A stretch of 64,000 nucleotides of DNA from Bin34 sp963422415 (GTDB lineage: Bacteria > Chloroflexota > Anaerolineae > Caldilineales > Caldilineaceae), in assembly GCA_963422415.1 (NCBI GenBank), contig OY729430.1:1550001-1614000 (forward strand), given 5' to 3'. The translations under genes were made by a program, and so were the position numbers. Positions within the stretch are counted from its first letter, which is position 1, and the number at the start of each line of letters is the position of its first letter. The notes below the pieces were generated by a model. It saw only the letters and a program-made list of their open reading frames with translations. It searched no databases and had not been told where the DNA came from. Below are positions 34,208 to 43,554 of this stretch, piece by piece.

Positions 34208-36405
34208 AACAAGGGTGGAAGCGTCTGTGGCAGAGTCGGTATCGCATCGGTGTCCAACTCTATGTGGGCATTGGGGGCGCCGTGCTATTGACCATGATTG
34301 CCAGTCTGGTGGGCTGGTCCTCGTTCAACCGCGTTGGCGAAGTGCAGAGTCTGGTCAACGAGGGGAGCATACCGGAGATGGAGAGCGCCTTTCGCGTTGC
34401 GCGGCAAAGCGGCAATCTGGTCGCCGCGGCGCCGCGCCTCACGGCCGCGGGGGTTGAGGACTTTGACGCGGTGGCCGCGCAAGTGTTGCAGGAGCGGCAG
34501 ATCTTCGAAGAGCAATTGGACAACCTCATGCAGCAGGCGGGAGGCGAGTCGGAGCTCCAGACCACGGTCCGCGGCCATGCCGCTGTCCTGATCGAAAACA
34601 TTGCGATTCTTGAGAGAGACGTGGAGGTGTCGTTGGAATTGCAGAGGCGTTCCCAAGGTGTGCAAGAGGAGCTGGTGGCGCTGCAACTTGCCTTGGATGA
34701 CCTTTTGGTGGAGGCCATTGACGACCAGCTATTTTACCTTCTGACCGGGTATCACACCCTGGGGCAGCCTGCCACGCCACGTACACGGCATGCCTCGGAC
34801 GATGAGATCGACCGGTACCGTCACTTGTCCGAGTTGCATGCCGACACCACTCTGGCCACCCAGCTGTTGGCCACTGCCTTCAACGTGTCGCACGATCCCT
34901 TGCTGGAGCCCCTACGCGAGCGATTCGAGGCTACCGGAAGCCGCATTGCCCAGAATCTTGCCGGATTGGAGCCGGATCCCTGGCTCGAGCAGGTCTCGCC
35001 CACGTTTGACCGCCTGTTTGCCATGGGGGTTTCGAGCGTGGGGCATCAGAGCGTGTTTGACTTGGTGGCGCAGGAAATCAGGATTCGCGATCATCAGCGA
35101 GAGTTGCTTGAACTGAACCGCGACATTGGTGTCGAGCTGGTCGCGGGCGTAGAGGGTCTGGTCGACGGAGCGCGGGTCCATGCACAGGAAGCGACCCAGG
35201 CATCCATGCGCGCCATCCAGACCGGACGCAGTCTCCTGCTGGTCCTCAACATCCTGAGCCTTGCCGGCGCCCTAGCGATTGCCTGGCTGTTTGTAGGTCG
35301 GATTTTGCTGCAACGCCTCAATCGGCTTTCGGATCGCATGCGGGGCATGGCGGAAGGCGATCTGGAGGCGTCACTCCAGATCCAAGGACAGGACGAAATC
35401 GCGGAAATGGCGGCCGCGCTGGAGGTCTTTCGTCGACATGCACTGGAGGTGCAGCGGCTGAATCTGGTCGAGAGGCTGGCGGAGGAGTTGCGGGACAAGA
35501 ACAATCAGCTGGAGAAGGTGCTGCTTGACTTGCAACAGGCCCAAGACCAGATTGTCATGCGTGAGAAACTGGCCGCCCTAGGTGAACTCACGGCCGGTGT
35601 GGCCCATGAGATTCGCAATCCCTTGAACTTCGTCAAGAACTTCGCCGAGGCTTCGGAAGAACTGCTGGAGGAATTGCAGGAGGAAACCGAGCAGGCGCTT
35701 GATGAGGCCGAAGTGACGCTGAATCAGGACCAAAAGGCATTGTTGCAGGAACTCAACGGGGATCTTACGAACAACCTGCAGCGCATCCAGATGCACAGTC
35801 AGCGGGCGAACAGCATTGTGCAGGGCATGTTGCGAATGGGGCGCAGCGCGAATGATCTGCAATCCACCGACATCAACAATCTGTTGGAGGAGCACGCCCG
35901 ATTGGCCTACCACAGCATTCGTGCGAGCGATCAGAATTTCCAGCTCACCATCAAGACGAATCTGGCTGCGGATGTAGGCGAGATTGAAGTGGTCCCCCAA
36001 GACTTGGGGCGCGTCTTCCTGAACATGGTCAGCAACTCCTGCCATGCCACACGGGAAAAAAGATTCCAGATGGAGAACGCGGACGTCGCATTGCAGGATG
36101 AGTATAGTCCCACTTTGTGGATCAAGACGCAGCGTCTGGCGGATTGCATCCAGGTGGGGATCCGTGACAATGGAAGTGGCATTCCGGACGAGATTGCAGA
36201 CAAGATCTTCAATCCTTTCTTTACCACCAAACCCACTGATCAGGGCACGGGCCTAGGCCTGTCCATGTCCAATGACATCGTGAGACAGCATGGAGGCACC
36301 ATTAGGGTTTCGTCCGAATCCGGCCAATTTACCGAGATGACGATTGAACTGCCCATTGCCCCACCCACCCCGACGCCTGCAGAGGTCAACTCCGTACCTG
36401 CATGA
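34204..36405 (+). CDS. TorS-like sensor histidine kinase
   Basis: 733 aa. TM1 is about 20-40, then a large helical extracytoplasmic sensor (about 41-342), TM2 about 343-366, HAMP about 367-418, a coiled coil, then the H-box LGELTAGVAHEIRNPLNF with H468 as phospho-site. A long acidic helical insert follows (EELLEELQEETEQALDEAE), then HATPase_c with RVFLNMVSNSCHAT, DNGSGIP, FFTTKP and GTGLGLSMSNDIV. There is no receiver domain, so the partner is probably the RR-PP2C protein of the same operon. GTG start inside the third GTGA overlap (34204-34207). The helical sensor fits docking of a periplasmic-binding protein, as in TorS/TorT. Confidence 0.9.
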   Translation: MKQGWKRLWQSRYRIGVQLYVGIGGAVLLTMIASLVGWSSFNRVGEVQSLVNEGSIPEMESAFRVARQSGNLVAAAPRLTAAGVEDFDAVAAQVLQERQIFEEQLDNLMQQAGGESELQTTVRGHAAVLIENIAILERDVEVSLELQRRSQGVQEELVALQLALDDLLVEAIDDQLFYLLTGYHTLGQPATPRTRHASDDEIDRYRHLSELHADTTLATQLLATAFNVSHDPLLEPLRERFEATGSRIAQNLAGLEPDPWLEQVSPTFDRLFAMGVSSVGHQSVFDLVAQEIRIRDHQRELLELNRDIGVELVAGVEGLVDGARVHAQEATQASMRAIQTGRSLLLVLNILSLAGALAIAWLFVGRILLQRLNRLSDRMRGMAEGDLEASLQIQGQDEIAEMAAALEVFRRHALEVQRLNLVERLAEELRDKNNQLEKVLLDLQQAQDQIVMREKLAALGELTAGVAHEIRNPLNFVKNFAEASEELLEELQEETEQALDEAEVTLNQDQKALLQELNGDLTNNLQRIQMHSQRANSIVQGMLRMGRSANDLQSTDINNLLEEHARLAYHSIRASDQNFQLTIKTNLAADVGEIEVVPQDLGRVFLNMVSNSCHATREKRFQMENADVALQDEYSPTLWIKTQRLADCIQVGIRDNGSGIPDEIADKIFNPFFTTKPTDQGTGLGLSMSNDIVRQHGGTIRVSSESGQFTEMTIELPIAPPTPTPAEVNSVPA

Positions 36406-36516
36406 TTCCGGGATCACTCACTGTGCAAGAAGGCCCCCCCCAGCGAATGTCATGACGTTCGTGTCACGGCCGCATGTCCTCATTCTCGATATCCAGGATT
36501 GTCCAAGGAGTCCCGC

Positions 36517-37899
36517 ATGTCTGAATTTTTGAATATCGTTTTCCATAAGCGCCGCAACGCCATCTGGGCCAGCATCTGTTTTGTGTTGGGATTCCTGCTG
36601 TTCCGGTCCGCCGCGGTCTATGCGGCGCCGGACGACGAAACGGTGTTTATTCTCAATACCTTCTCGTTTCTCATCTGGGGCGCGTTGATCATGTGGATGG
36701 CGGCCGGTTTCACCATGTTGGAGGCCGGCTCGGTCCGCACCAAGAACTCGTCGATGATTTGCCTGAAAAACATTGGGCTCTATTCCATCGCGGGTCTTGC
36801 CTACTATGCGATCGGGTACAACCTCATGTACGTCGATGTAGGGATGGTGATCGGCAAGTTGACTCTGTTCCATGGACCGACGGCCGATGACATTGCCTTG
36901 ATGTCGGGCCAGGCCGAAGTCGCCAACGCCGTGATTGCCGGAGGCCACGCCACCATGTCGGATTGGTTCTTCCAAATGGTTTTCGTGGCGACTGCGGCGT
37001 CCATCGTGTCGGGCACATTGGCCGAAAGGGTCAACATGTGGTCCTTCTTTGTCTTCACTCTGGTGTTGACCGCGGTCATCTATCCTATCGTGGGCGCCTG
37101 GACCTGGGGGGGAGGCTGGCTCGCGGCCCTGGGGTTCCAAGACTTCGCTGGATCCACGGTGGTGCATAGCGTTGGGGGTTGGGCGGCGCTCGCAGGGGCG
37201 ATTGTCGTAGGGCCTCGGATCGGCAAATTCCGCCGTGATGGTTCCATCAAGACCACGCCTCCCTCCAACATCATCTTGGTCACGCTGGGTGTCTTCATCC
37301 TGTGGATGGGATGGCTTGGCTTTAACGGCGGCTCCCAATTGGCCTTGGGGTCTGCTGCGGATGCCGTGGCGATGAGCCAGGTGGTGGTCAATACGAATCT
37401 GGCCGCCGCCGCGGGCGTGGTAGCCGCCATTCTGGTCTCTCGTCCCCTTCTCGGACGCATGGACCTGTTTGCCAGCCTGAACGGAGCCATTGCCGGCTTG
37501 GTGGCCATTACTGCTGGGCCTGACATCATTGAGCCCTACTGGGCCATTGCCATCGGTTTCATTGGCGCGATTATCTGCACGGCGACCATCCGGCTGCTCG
37601 AGAAGGTCAAGGTGGATGATGTGGTGGGAGCCGTGCCGGCCCATCTGTGCGGGGGAATTTGGGGCACCCTCGCGACCACCTTTGTGGGCGGCGCCAATCT
37701 GGGTGTGCAATTGCTCGGCGTATTGTCCGTGGGCGTGTTCGTGTTCGTGGGGTCGTGGATTCTATGGATCGTGCTGGACAAGACCATGGGGACCCGCGTT
37801 TCGGAGCAGATCGAACGTCTGGGACAGGATGCGGGCGAACTGGGAATTGAAGCCTATCCGGAATTTGTGCTCATGCCGGAAGAGTTTGACGAGGAATGA
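36517..37899 (+). CDS. amt: Ammonium transporter (Amt family)
   Basis: 460 aa. ATG 36517 has AAGGAG 7 bases upstream. The protein has an N-terminal helix possibly acting as a signal (ending AAVYAAPDD) followed by about 11 helices. Family landmarks are MAAGFTMLEAGSVRTKNSS, GGWLAALGFQDFAGSTVVHSVGG in three stretches, and the pore region near VPAHLCGGIWGTLA. It conducts ammonium/ammonia across the inner membrane. No GlnK gene is next to it. It follows the signalling operon by 111 bp and may or may not be its target; the gap has no hairpin. Confidence 0.9.
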   Translation: MSEFLNIVFHKRRNAIWASICFVLGFLLFRSAAVYAAPDDETVFILNTFSFLIWGALIMWMAAGFTMLEAGSVRTKNSSMICLKNIGLYSIAGLAYYAIGYNLMYVDVGMVIGKLTLFHGPTADDIALMSGQAEVANAVIAGGHATMSDWFFQMVFVATAASIVSGTLAERVNMWSFFVFTLVLTAVIYPIVGAWTWGGGWLAALGFQDFAGSTVVHSVGGWAALAGAIVVGPRIGKFRRDGSIKTTPPSNIILVTLGVFILWMGWLGFNGGSQLALGSAADAVAMSQVVVNTNLAAAAGVVAAILVSRPLLGRMDLFASLNGAIAGLVAITAGPDIIEPYWAIAIGFIGAIICTATIRLLEKVKVDDVVGAVPAHLCGGIWGTLATTFVGGANLGVQLLGVLSVGVFVFVGSWILWIVLDKTMGTRVSEQIERLGQDAGELGIEAYPEFVLMPEEFDEE

Positions 37900-38375
37900 T
37901 GGCATGGCTGCGGACAGGACCGTTTTCGCTTTCATGGAGATCTGCGGTGCCCGGCATCTGACCCGCGTCGTCCTTGCCCTGATGTTCAATGGATGGAATC
38001 TTCATGATTTCACGAAAGCAAGGGGGAACGGAATGGCACAAGTCCCCTGAAGCCGGGCTTGTCGCTCCACAAGGAACGCGGCCGGTATTTTCAACTCCGG
38101 CCGCGTTTCGCTGTACCGCTGACGCGAAAATGGGGCAGGCCGCATTTCTTGTGGCACGCAAGGGGGTATCTCTGTCCCTCCGCCCAGACGCATGCCTAGT
38201 CCTGAACCAGGAATTCCGTCCACCGGATGTACGTTCTTGAGCGCTCGGTCCTGGCAAAAATCCATTTGACACTTTTTCGGCAGTCCCCTACCATTGATGA
38301 ACTTCAGCTCCGACCCTGCGCTCGCCGCAGGCAGGCGGCAGCGTCTTTTCTTGGGAAATCCGAATGGAGACCATC
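37900..38375. other. Intergenic region between amt and the second sugar operon
   Basis: About 475 bp with no credible gene. It holds the GC-rich hairpin at 38075-38107 (see separate entry) and, presumably in the last 150 bp, the promoter of the sugar operon; I cannot place it. Confidence 0.45.
38075..38107 (+). terminator. Hairpin downstream of amt
   Basis: AACGCGGCCGG (38075-38085) and CCGGCCGCGTT (38097-38107) are perfect 11-bp arms around an 11-nt loop. It is very GC-rich, with only a short T-run after it. Most likely the transcription end of the amt mRNA, although it lies about 175 bp after the stop codon. Confidence 0.6.
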
Positions 38376-39743
38376 ATGACCAACATGTCTCAGGTGTCGC
38401 GTCGTAAGTTTTTGCAACTGGCCTCTCTGTCGTCTGCGGGTCTGGCATTGGCTGCCTGTACCATGCCGGGCACGGCTGTGGTGCCTGCGGCCCCGGCCTC
38501 AATGCCCGTGGCAGGGGAAATGACGGAACTATCCCTGTGGATGTTCAGCCTGAATCCCGAAGTGCTGGATTACATCAATGACAACGTGAACCCGGAGTTC
38601 AAGGAAAAGAATCCAGGTTTTGACATGGTGGCGGAACATGTGCCGTATGACGGCTACAGACAGAAGCTGACCACCTCCATCGTAGGCGATTCGCTGCCGG
38701 ACGTGCATGAAGCCGGGACACAGGCCGCGGGCCGTGTGGCCACCAGCGGCGAAGGCACTCCGCTGGATGACTACATCAACGGATGGGATGATCTGGATGA
38801 CTACTATTCCGCCAATATCAAAGGCACCCAGATTGCTGGATTTACGTGGGGCGTTCCCATTTTCAGTCATCCTTCCCTGACGGTCTATTGGAAGAGTCTC
38901 TTGGAGCAGGTCGACATGGACCCGGAAAGTCCACCGACGACGGACATGGAATATATGGCCGCGGCTCAGAGCCTCCAGCAGATTGAGGAAGGCCGAACCC
39001 TAGTGCTGGGCGGTTGGGGCCCCAATGACTGGCGGAGCTTCTTTCAGGAATTCGAGGTGCAACTGCAACGACTTGGTGGCGAAATGGCCGACGAGAGCTA
39101 TACGGAAGTCCGTTTCAACACCGATCAAGGGGTGGCGGCCCTGGAATGGTTGGTTGAACTCTACGGTATTGTGTATCCCGAGGGCGTGGCCCGCCTGCCG
39201 GACGAGGCTCCCATTCCACATTTTGCCAACAAGAACATCGGCATGCACATGCGGGGACACGGCTCCTTGCCGCGGGACGTGCTGCGCTACAACCCTGACC
39301 ATTTCGAAGATCTGGGATTCGGCTTCCCGTTGACCGCGGAGGATGGTGTCGGGCGCAAGAATTCCATATCGTGGCGCAACTTCCTGTCCGTATCTCCGAC
39401 TTCCGCCGACGTGGGGGCCTCCGTGGAATGGGCGCATGTCTTTTCCCAGACGGACCACAATGTTTTCTACAGCGAGTGGGGCGGGTATATCCCGGTCCGC
39501 AAGTCTGCCTTGGACACGCAGTTCGTGCAGGATTCACCTTATGTCGGCATCTACCTGGAAATGGGCGCTCCACATGGCTATGACGTGATCAATCCGCCTG
39601 GCTACTTCGAGCTGCGCCAAGAGGGCGGCAATTTCTTCGAACAGGCCGCCTTGGGAGTGATTTCCGCCGCCGAAGCCGTTGAAAAATGTGCCGAGGTCTG
39701 GCAGGAAGGGCTGGATAACGCACCGCCCTACAAGATTCCCTAA
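38376..39743 (+). CDS. Sugar ABC transporter substrate-binding lipoprotein with Tat-type signal
   Basis: 455 aa from ATG 38376 (GGAG 6 bases upstream); an in-frame ATG at 38364 is a less favoured start. The signal has a twin-arginine motif SRRKFLQLAS and lipobox LAAC, so it is probably exported folded by Tat and lipidated. The mature part is a family-1 carbohydrate receptor (LSLWMFSLNPEVLDYIND, then VGDSLPDVHEAGTQAAG). It is the first gene of an importer operon with two permeases, separated from them by a strong hairpin. Confidence 0.9.
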   Translation: MTNMSQVSRRKFLQLASLSSAGLALAACTMPGTAVVPAAPASMPVAGEMTELSLWMFSLNPEVLDYINDNVNPEFKEKNPGFDMVAEHVPYDGYRQKLTTSIVGDSLPDVHEAGTQAAGRVATSGEGTPLDDYINGWDDLDDYYSANIKGTQIAGFTWGVPIFSHPSLTVYWKSLLEQVDMDPESPPTTDMEYMAAAQSLQQIEEGRTLVLGGWGPNDWRSFFQEFEVQLQRLGGEMADESYTEVRFNTDQGVAALEWLVELYGIVYPEGVARLPDEAPIPHFANKNIGMHMRGHGSLPRDVLRYNPDHFEDLGFGFPLTAEDGVGRKNSISWRNFLSVSPTSADVGASVEWAHVFSQTDHNVFYSEWGGYIPVRKSALDTQFVQDSPYVGIYLEMGAPHGYDVINPPGYFELRQEGGNFFEQAALGVISAAEAVEKCAEVWQEGLDNAPPYKIP

Positions 39744-39812
39744 GCCCCAGCCGTGCCATTGTCAGAGGCGGGCCGGAGAGATACCCCAGCCCACTGGACA
39801 CAATCTCAATCT

Positions 39813-39843
39813 GAACGAGGCAGAGGATGATTCTGCCTCGTTC
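39813..39843 (+). terminator. Intra-operon hairpin between binding-protein and permease genes
   Basis: GAACGAGGCAGA (39813-39824) and TCTGCCTCGTTC (39832-39843) are perfect 12-bp arms around a 7-nt loop, 15 bp before the permease ATG. Third example in this window of the same layout. It is close enough to the ribosome binding site to affect permease translation as well. Confidence 0.65.
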
Positions 39844-39857
39844 GTGATCTTTCCACA

Positions 39858-40772
39858 ATGTTAAAGAGCTACTTTGCGACCCGGTCCCGCAGACAGGAGT
39901 CGCTGGCCGGCTGGTTGTTTGCCAGCCCTTGGGTATTGGGGCTGATCCTCTTCAACGTCTACCCCTTTGTCTATTCCTTTATCCTCAGCCTGTCCAGCTT
40001 CAGGATTGGCTATCCCTTTGCGTGGGTGGGATTCGACAACTATGTCGAAATGTTCACCGACGACCCGCTTTTCGGCAAGTCGTTTGCCAACACCGGCTAT
40101 TTTGTGGTGGTGGGCGTGCCCTTGGGGCTCGTGACCTCATTGGCCTTGGCGCTGCTGCTGAATCAAAAATTGCGGGCCATTCCGCTGTTCCGCACCATGG
40201 TGTTCGTGCCCTCCATTGTGGCGGGCGTGGCCGTGGCGCTGCTCTGGATGTGGATTCTCGATCCCAACATTGGGCTGGTGAACTACCTGCTGCGGGAAAT
40301 CGGTGTGCGCTCTCCGCCCTTGTGGCTGCAATCCGAGGAATGGGCCAAGCCAGCCCTTATCCTCATGACCCTGACCGGGGCGGGCGGGGCCACCATGGTC
40401 ATTTTTCTGGCGGGGCTACAGAACGTGCCCACCGAGTTGTACGACGCGGCCAAGATGGATGGAGCCAGCCCCTTGCGGCAGTTCTTCTTCGTCACGATTC
40501 CCATGCTGTCGCCGGTGATTCTGTTCAACACGATTACCGGCATCATTGGAGCCTTTCAGGTCTTTACTCTGGCCTATGTAGCCACCAGCGGACATGGAGG
40601 GCCGAACAATGCGACCATGTTCTACGCCCTCTATCTGTACAACATTTCCTTCTGGTGGGGCCGCATGGCCTACGGAGCGGCCATGGCCTGGTTCATGTTC
40701 ACGGTCATCATGCTCTTCACGCTTCTGCAACTGGCTCTCTCCAAGCGCTGGGTCTACTACGCCGGCGAATAG
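39858..40772 (+). CDS. Sugar ABC transporter permease (UgpA/MalF-type)
   Basis: 304 aa, six predicted helices. N-terminus LAGWLFASPWVLGLILFNVYP is typical, and the EAA loop is YDAAKMDGASPLRQFFFVTIPML. The start ATG at 39858 has no good Shine-Dalgarno sequence, and the hairpin at 39813-39843 ends 14 bases upstream. Membrane subunit of the importer whose receptor is at 38376. Confidence 0.92.
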   Translation: MLKSYFATRSRRQESLAGWLFASPWVLGLILFNVYPFVYSFILSLSSFRIGYPFAWVGFDNYVEMFTDDPLFGKSFANTGYFVVVGVPLGLVTSLALALLLNQKLRAIPLFRTMVFVPSIVAGVAVALLWMWILDPNIGLVNYLLREIGVRSPPLWLQSEEWAKPALILMTLTGAGGATMVIFLAGLQNVPTELYDAAKMDGASPLRQFFFVTIPMLSPVILFNTITGIIGAFQVFTLAYVATSGHGGPNNATMFYALYLYNISFWWGRMAYGAAMAWFMFTVIMLFTLLQLALSKRWVYYAGE

Positions 40773-40786
40773 ACACTGTTTCTGCG

Positions 40787-41668
40787 ATGGCTGATTCTCT
40801 CCCCGCGACTCCCGTGCACGTCTCAAGGCCGATCCTGCCGGGTCTGATGGCCACGTTGCGCAAGATCGTGCTGTATGTCCTGCTGATTGCCGTCAGTCTG
40901 TTTTTCTTCCTGCCCCTGATCTGGATGCTGACCACGGCTATCAAGCCGACGGCCCAGATGTTCAAGACCCCGCCGGTGTGGATTCCGAATCCACCGCTCT
41001 GGGACGTGTTTTGGACCACGTGGGCCCGGGCTCGCTTCGACGTCTACTTGAACAATACGGTCCAGATCACGGGGTTGTCCATGCTGGGCCGGGTGGCCAG
41101 TTGCGCCTTGGTGGGCTTTTCCTTCGCCCGTCTGCGCTGGCCCGGCAAGAACGTGCTGTTCATCATCACGCTCAGCACCATGATGCTGCCCTTTCAGGTG
41201 TTGATGATTCCTCAGTTTCTGATTTTCAAGTCCTTTGGCTGGATTGACAGCCACTATCCCCTGTGGGTGCCTTCGTTTGGGGGCACCGCCTTCTACATTT
41301 TCCTGATGCGGCAATACTTTCTGACCTTGCCCCGGGAACTGGATGACGCGGCCAAGATTGACGGCTGCAGCTGGTGGGGCATCTTTTACCGGATTCTGCT
41401 GCCCCTGTCCCGGCCCGCCTTGGCGACCATTGCCATCTTTACCTTCATGTCCCAGTGGAATTCCTTCTTGGAGCCGCTCATTTTTCTGAACAGCTCCAAG
41501 AACTATACGCTGGCGTTGGGGCTGGCCATGTTTCGGGATCAGTTTGACGTGGACTGGAACGCTATCATGGCCATGTCCTTCCTCATGGTGTTGCCCTGCC
41601 TGACCGTTTTCTTTCTGGCGCAGAAGTATTTCATTCAGGGCATCTCCACCACCGGCTTGAAAGGGTAA
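40787..41668 (+). CDS. Sugar ABC transporter permease (UgpE/MalG-type)
   Basis: 293 aa from ATG 40787, 14 bp after the UgpA-type stop. The frame is open much further upstream, but that part is a shadow of the UgpA-type gene; the family begins at LRKIVLYVLLIAVSLFFFLP. The EAA loop is DDAAKIDGCSWWGIFYRILLPL. Six predicted helices. No ATPase gene follows. Confidence 0.92.
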   Translation: MADSLPATPVHVSRPILPGLMATLRKIVLYVLLIAVSLFFFLPLIWMLTTAIKPTAQMFKTPPVWIPNPPLWDVFWTTWARARFDVYLNNTVQITGLSMLGRVASCALVGFSFARLRWPGKNVLFIITLSTMMLPFQVLMIPQFLIFKSFGWIDSHYPLWVPSFGGTAFYIFLMRQYFLTLPRELDDAAKIDGCSWWGIFYRILLPLSRPALATIAIFTFMSQWNSFLEPLIFLNSSKNYTLALGLAMFRDQFDVDWNAIMAMSFLMVLPCLTVFFLAQKYFIQGISTTGLKG

Positions 41669-41895
41669 CCGTCGAGAAGCGGTCCCCCGCTCCTGCGGGA
41701 GAGAGATCCGTGCGGGCCCCTTCTGTTTCCGATTCCCAGTTGCACCGCCAACGGGCAGCCGTAGAGCGCCCATGGCTGATTGCACACGGCGCCTTCGGTT
41801 CGGCAGAGACCGTTGAAGTTGGCGCGGTGCAATCGGATCGTCACGGCCAACAGGCATAATAGCGGGACCAGAGCCTTGGCAAAAAAGGACGCGAC

Positions 41896-43554
41896 GTGAC
41901 TGCATGGGACTTCCGACTGGGATCCGATCAAGCCGCTTTTGCAGCAGAGCTGGATCGGCTTTCGGCCTTGGACCTGATACCCCGCATTTGGGACCGGGAT
42001 TACACGGTGTGGAGCGACAGTCCCAATGAAATCCACAATCGGCTGGGTTGGCTCGACATCCATGAACGCATGAAGTCTGAGGGCCCGGGGTTGCAGGCCT
42101 GGGCCCGGCGGATGCACGACATGGGCTTGCGACAGGTCGTGGTCGTCGGCATGGGAGGCTCCAGTCTGGCCCCCGAAGTGTTTGCGCAACTCAAGACGCC
42201 GGACCGAGCCTCGTCTGCGCTGCAGCTGTACATTCTGGATTCGACGGACCCCGTCCAGATTGCGGAACTGGATGCCCAATTGGATCTCGCTCGGACCTTG
42301 TTTCTGGTGGCCACCAAGTCGGGCGGAACGGTGGAGACATTGTCCGGCTACCAATACTACCGGGACCGCTTCCGGCGGGAATTTCCGACCCAAGATGCCG
42401 GCCAGCGCTTTGTGGGAATCACGGATCCGGGCAGCGGCTTGGTCGACTTGGCACGGCAGGACGACTGGCAGCGGGTGTTCGTCAACGATCCCCATATCGG
42501 GGGACGATATTCCGCACTGTCGTTCTTTGGCTTGGCGCCGTTGGCCTTGCTGGGAGAGGATGTGGGCTCGTTTCTCCAGCATGTGGATGCCGCAGTGCAG
42601 CGGTGCCGATTGCCGCTGTGGGAGAACGATGCGGCCAAGCTGGGCGTCCTGATGGCTTTCCAGGCCGCCCGCGGCCGGGACAAGCTCACCCTGCTGCTGC
42701 CGGACGGGTTGGCCGCGCTGGGAGATTGGCTGGAACAGCTGGTGGCGGAAAGTCTGGGCAAAGCGGGCAAGGGCATTCTGCCGGTGCTGCGGGAAGGAAT
42801 TGCCGATGTGCCTTTCTTTGGGGAAGATCGGTGTTGTGTCGTGGTGACGCCCCCTCTGAATTCCCATGAGTCCGAGACCGCCTTGCCGCGGGTGGCGGCA
42901 GAATGTATCCAGGCGGGCCATCCCACGGTGACGCTGCCTGGCCCGTCCTTGCAACGCTTGGGCATGGAGTTTTTCCAATGGGAGTTTGCCATTGCCGTGG
43001 CGGGGCATTGCCTGGGCGTGCATCCCTTTGACCAGCCGGATGTGGAGTCGGCCAAAATGGCCACCCGTGCATTCCTGGATGTATATGCCCGTTGCGGGAC
43101 ACTGCCGCAAAGCGAGACCGTGCCAGCGAATGCGCGGTCTCTGCGGGAATTTCTGGAGAGCGGAAAAAAGGGAGACTACATATCGCTGCAGGCATACCTG
43201 CCTTCCAATGCTCCAGTCCACGCAAGGCTGGAGGCGCTGCGGAAAGCCATCAGCCGCAGCACCCGGCTGGCCACCACCGTAGGTATCGGCCCGCGGTTTT
43301 TGCATTCCACTGGCCAAATGCACAAGGGCGGACCCAACTCGGGTCTCTTTGTCCAGTTTGTGAAGGATTCCTCGCAGGACATCGACATCCCAGCCCCCGA
43401 GGATGTCCCAATCCTGTCGTTTGGCGCCTTGCAGGCCGCGCAGGCCATGGGAGACGCGGAAGCCCTGCAGAAGGCAGGACGTCGAATTTTGCGCATGCAA
43501 TTGGGACAAGATCCCATCGCAGATCTGGAACGGTTGGCCATTGAAGTGGATTGA
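41896..43554 (+). CDS. pgi: Glucose-6-phosphate isomerase, Tal-Pgi type, stand-alone
   Basis: 552 aa from GTG 41896. SIS-fold isomerase: VVVVGMGGSSLAPEVF phosphate-binding loop, VATKSGGTVETLSGYQYY with the GGT variant seen in bifunctional transaldolase/isomerase proteins, and C-terminal GPRFLHSTGQMHKGGPNSGL carrying the catalytic His and Lys region. It interconverts glucose-6-phosphate and fructose-6-phosphate. The transaldolase half normally fused in this subfamily is missing. It lies 227 bp after the sugar permease and is probably transcribed separately; a short CCCGC/GCGGG hairpin sits near 41686-41699. Confidence 0.85.
   Translation: MTAWDFRLGSDQAAFAAELDRLSALDLIPRIWDRDYTVWSDSPNEIHNRLGWLDIHERMKSEGPGLQAWARRMHDMGLRQVVVVGMGGSSLAPEVFAQLKTPDRASSALQLYILDSTDPVQIAELDAQLDLARTLFLVATKSGGTVETLSGYQYYRDRFRREFPTQDAGQRFVGITDPGSGLVDLARQDDWQRVFVNDPHIGGRYSALSFFGLAPLALLGEDVGSFLQHVDAAVQRCRLPLWENDAAKLGVLMAFQAARGRDKLTLLLPDGLAALGDWLEQLVAESLGKAGKGILPVLREGIADVPFFGEDRCCVVVTPPLNSHESETALPRVAAECIQAGHPTVTLPGPSLQRLGMEFFQWEFAIAVAGHCLGVHPFDQPDVESAKMATRAFLDVYARCGTLPQSETVPANARSLREFLESGKKGDYISLQAYLPSNAPVHARLEALRKAISRSTRLATTVGIGPRFLHSTGQMHKGGPNSGLFVQFVKDSSQDIDIPAPEDVPILSFGALQAAQAMGDAEALQKAGRRILRMQLGQDPIADLERLAIEVD

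Noticed and set aside
38001..38240. Short frames in the gap after amt
   Set aside because: They cross the GC-rich hairpin and show nothing protein-like.
39929..40786. Open frame overlapping the UgpA-type permease and running into the second permease
   Set aside because: Only the part from ATG 40787 matches the permease family; the upstream stretch is a shifted reading of the first permease gene.
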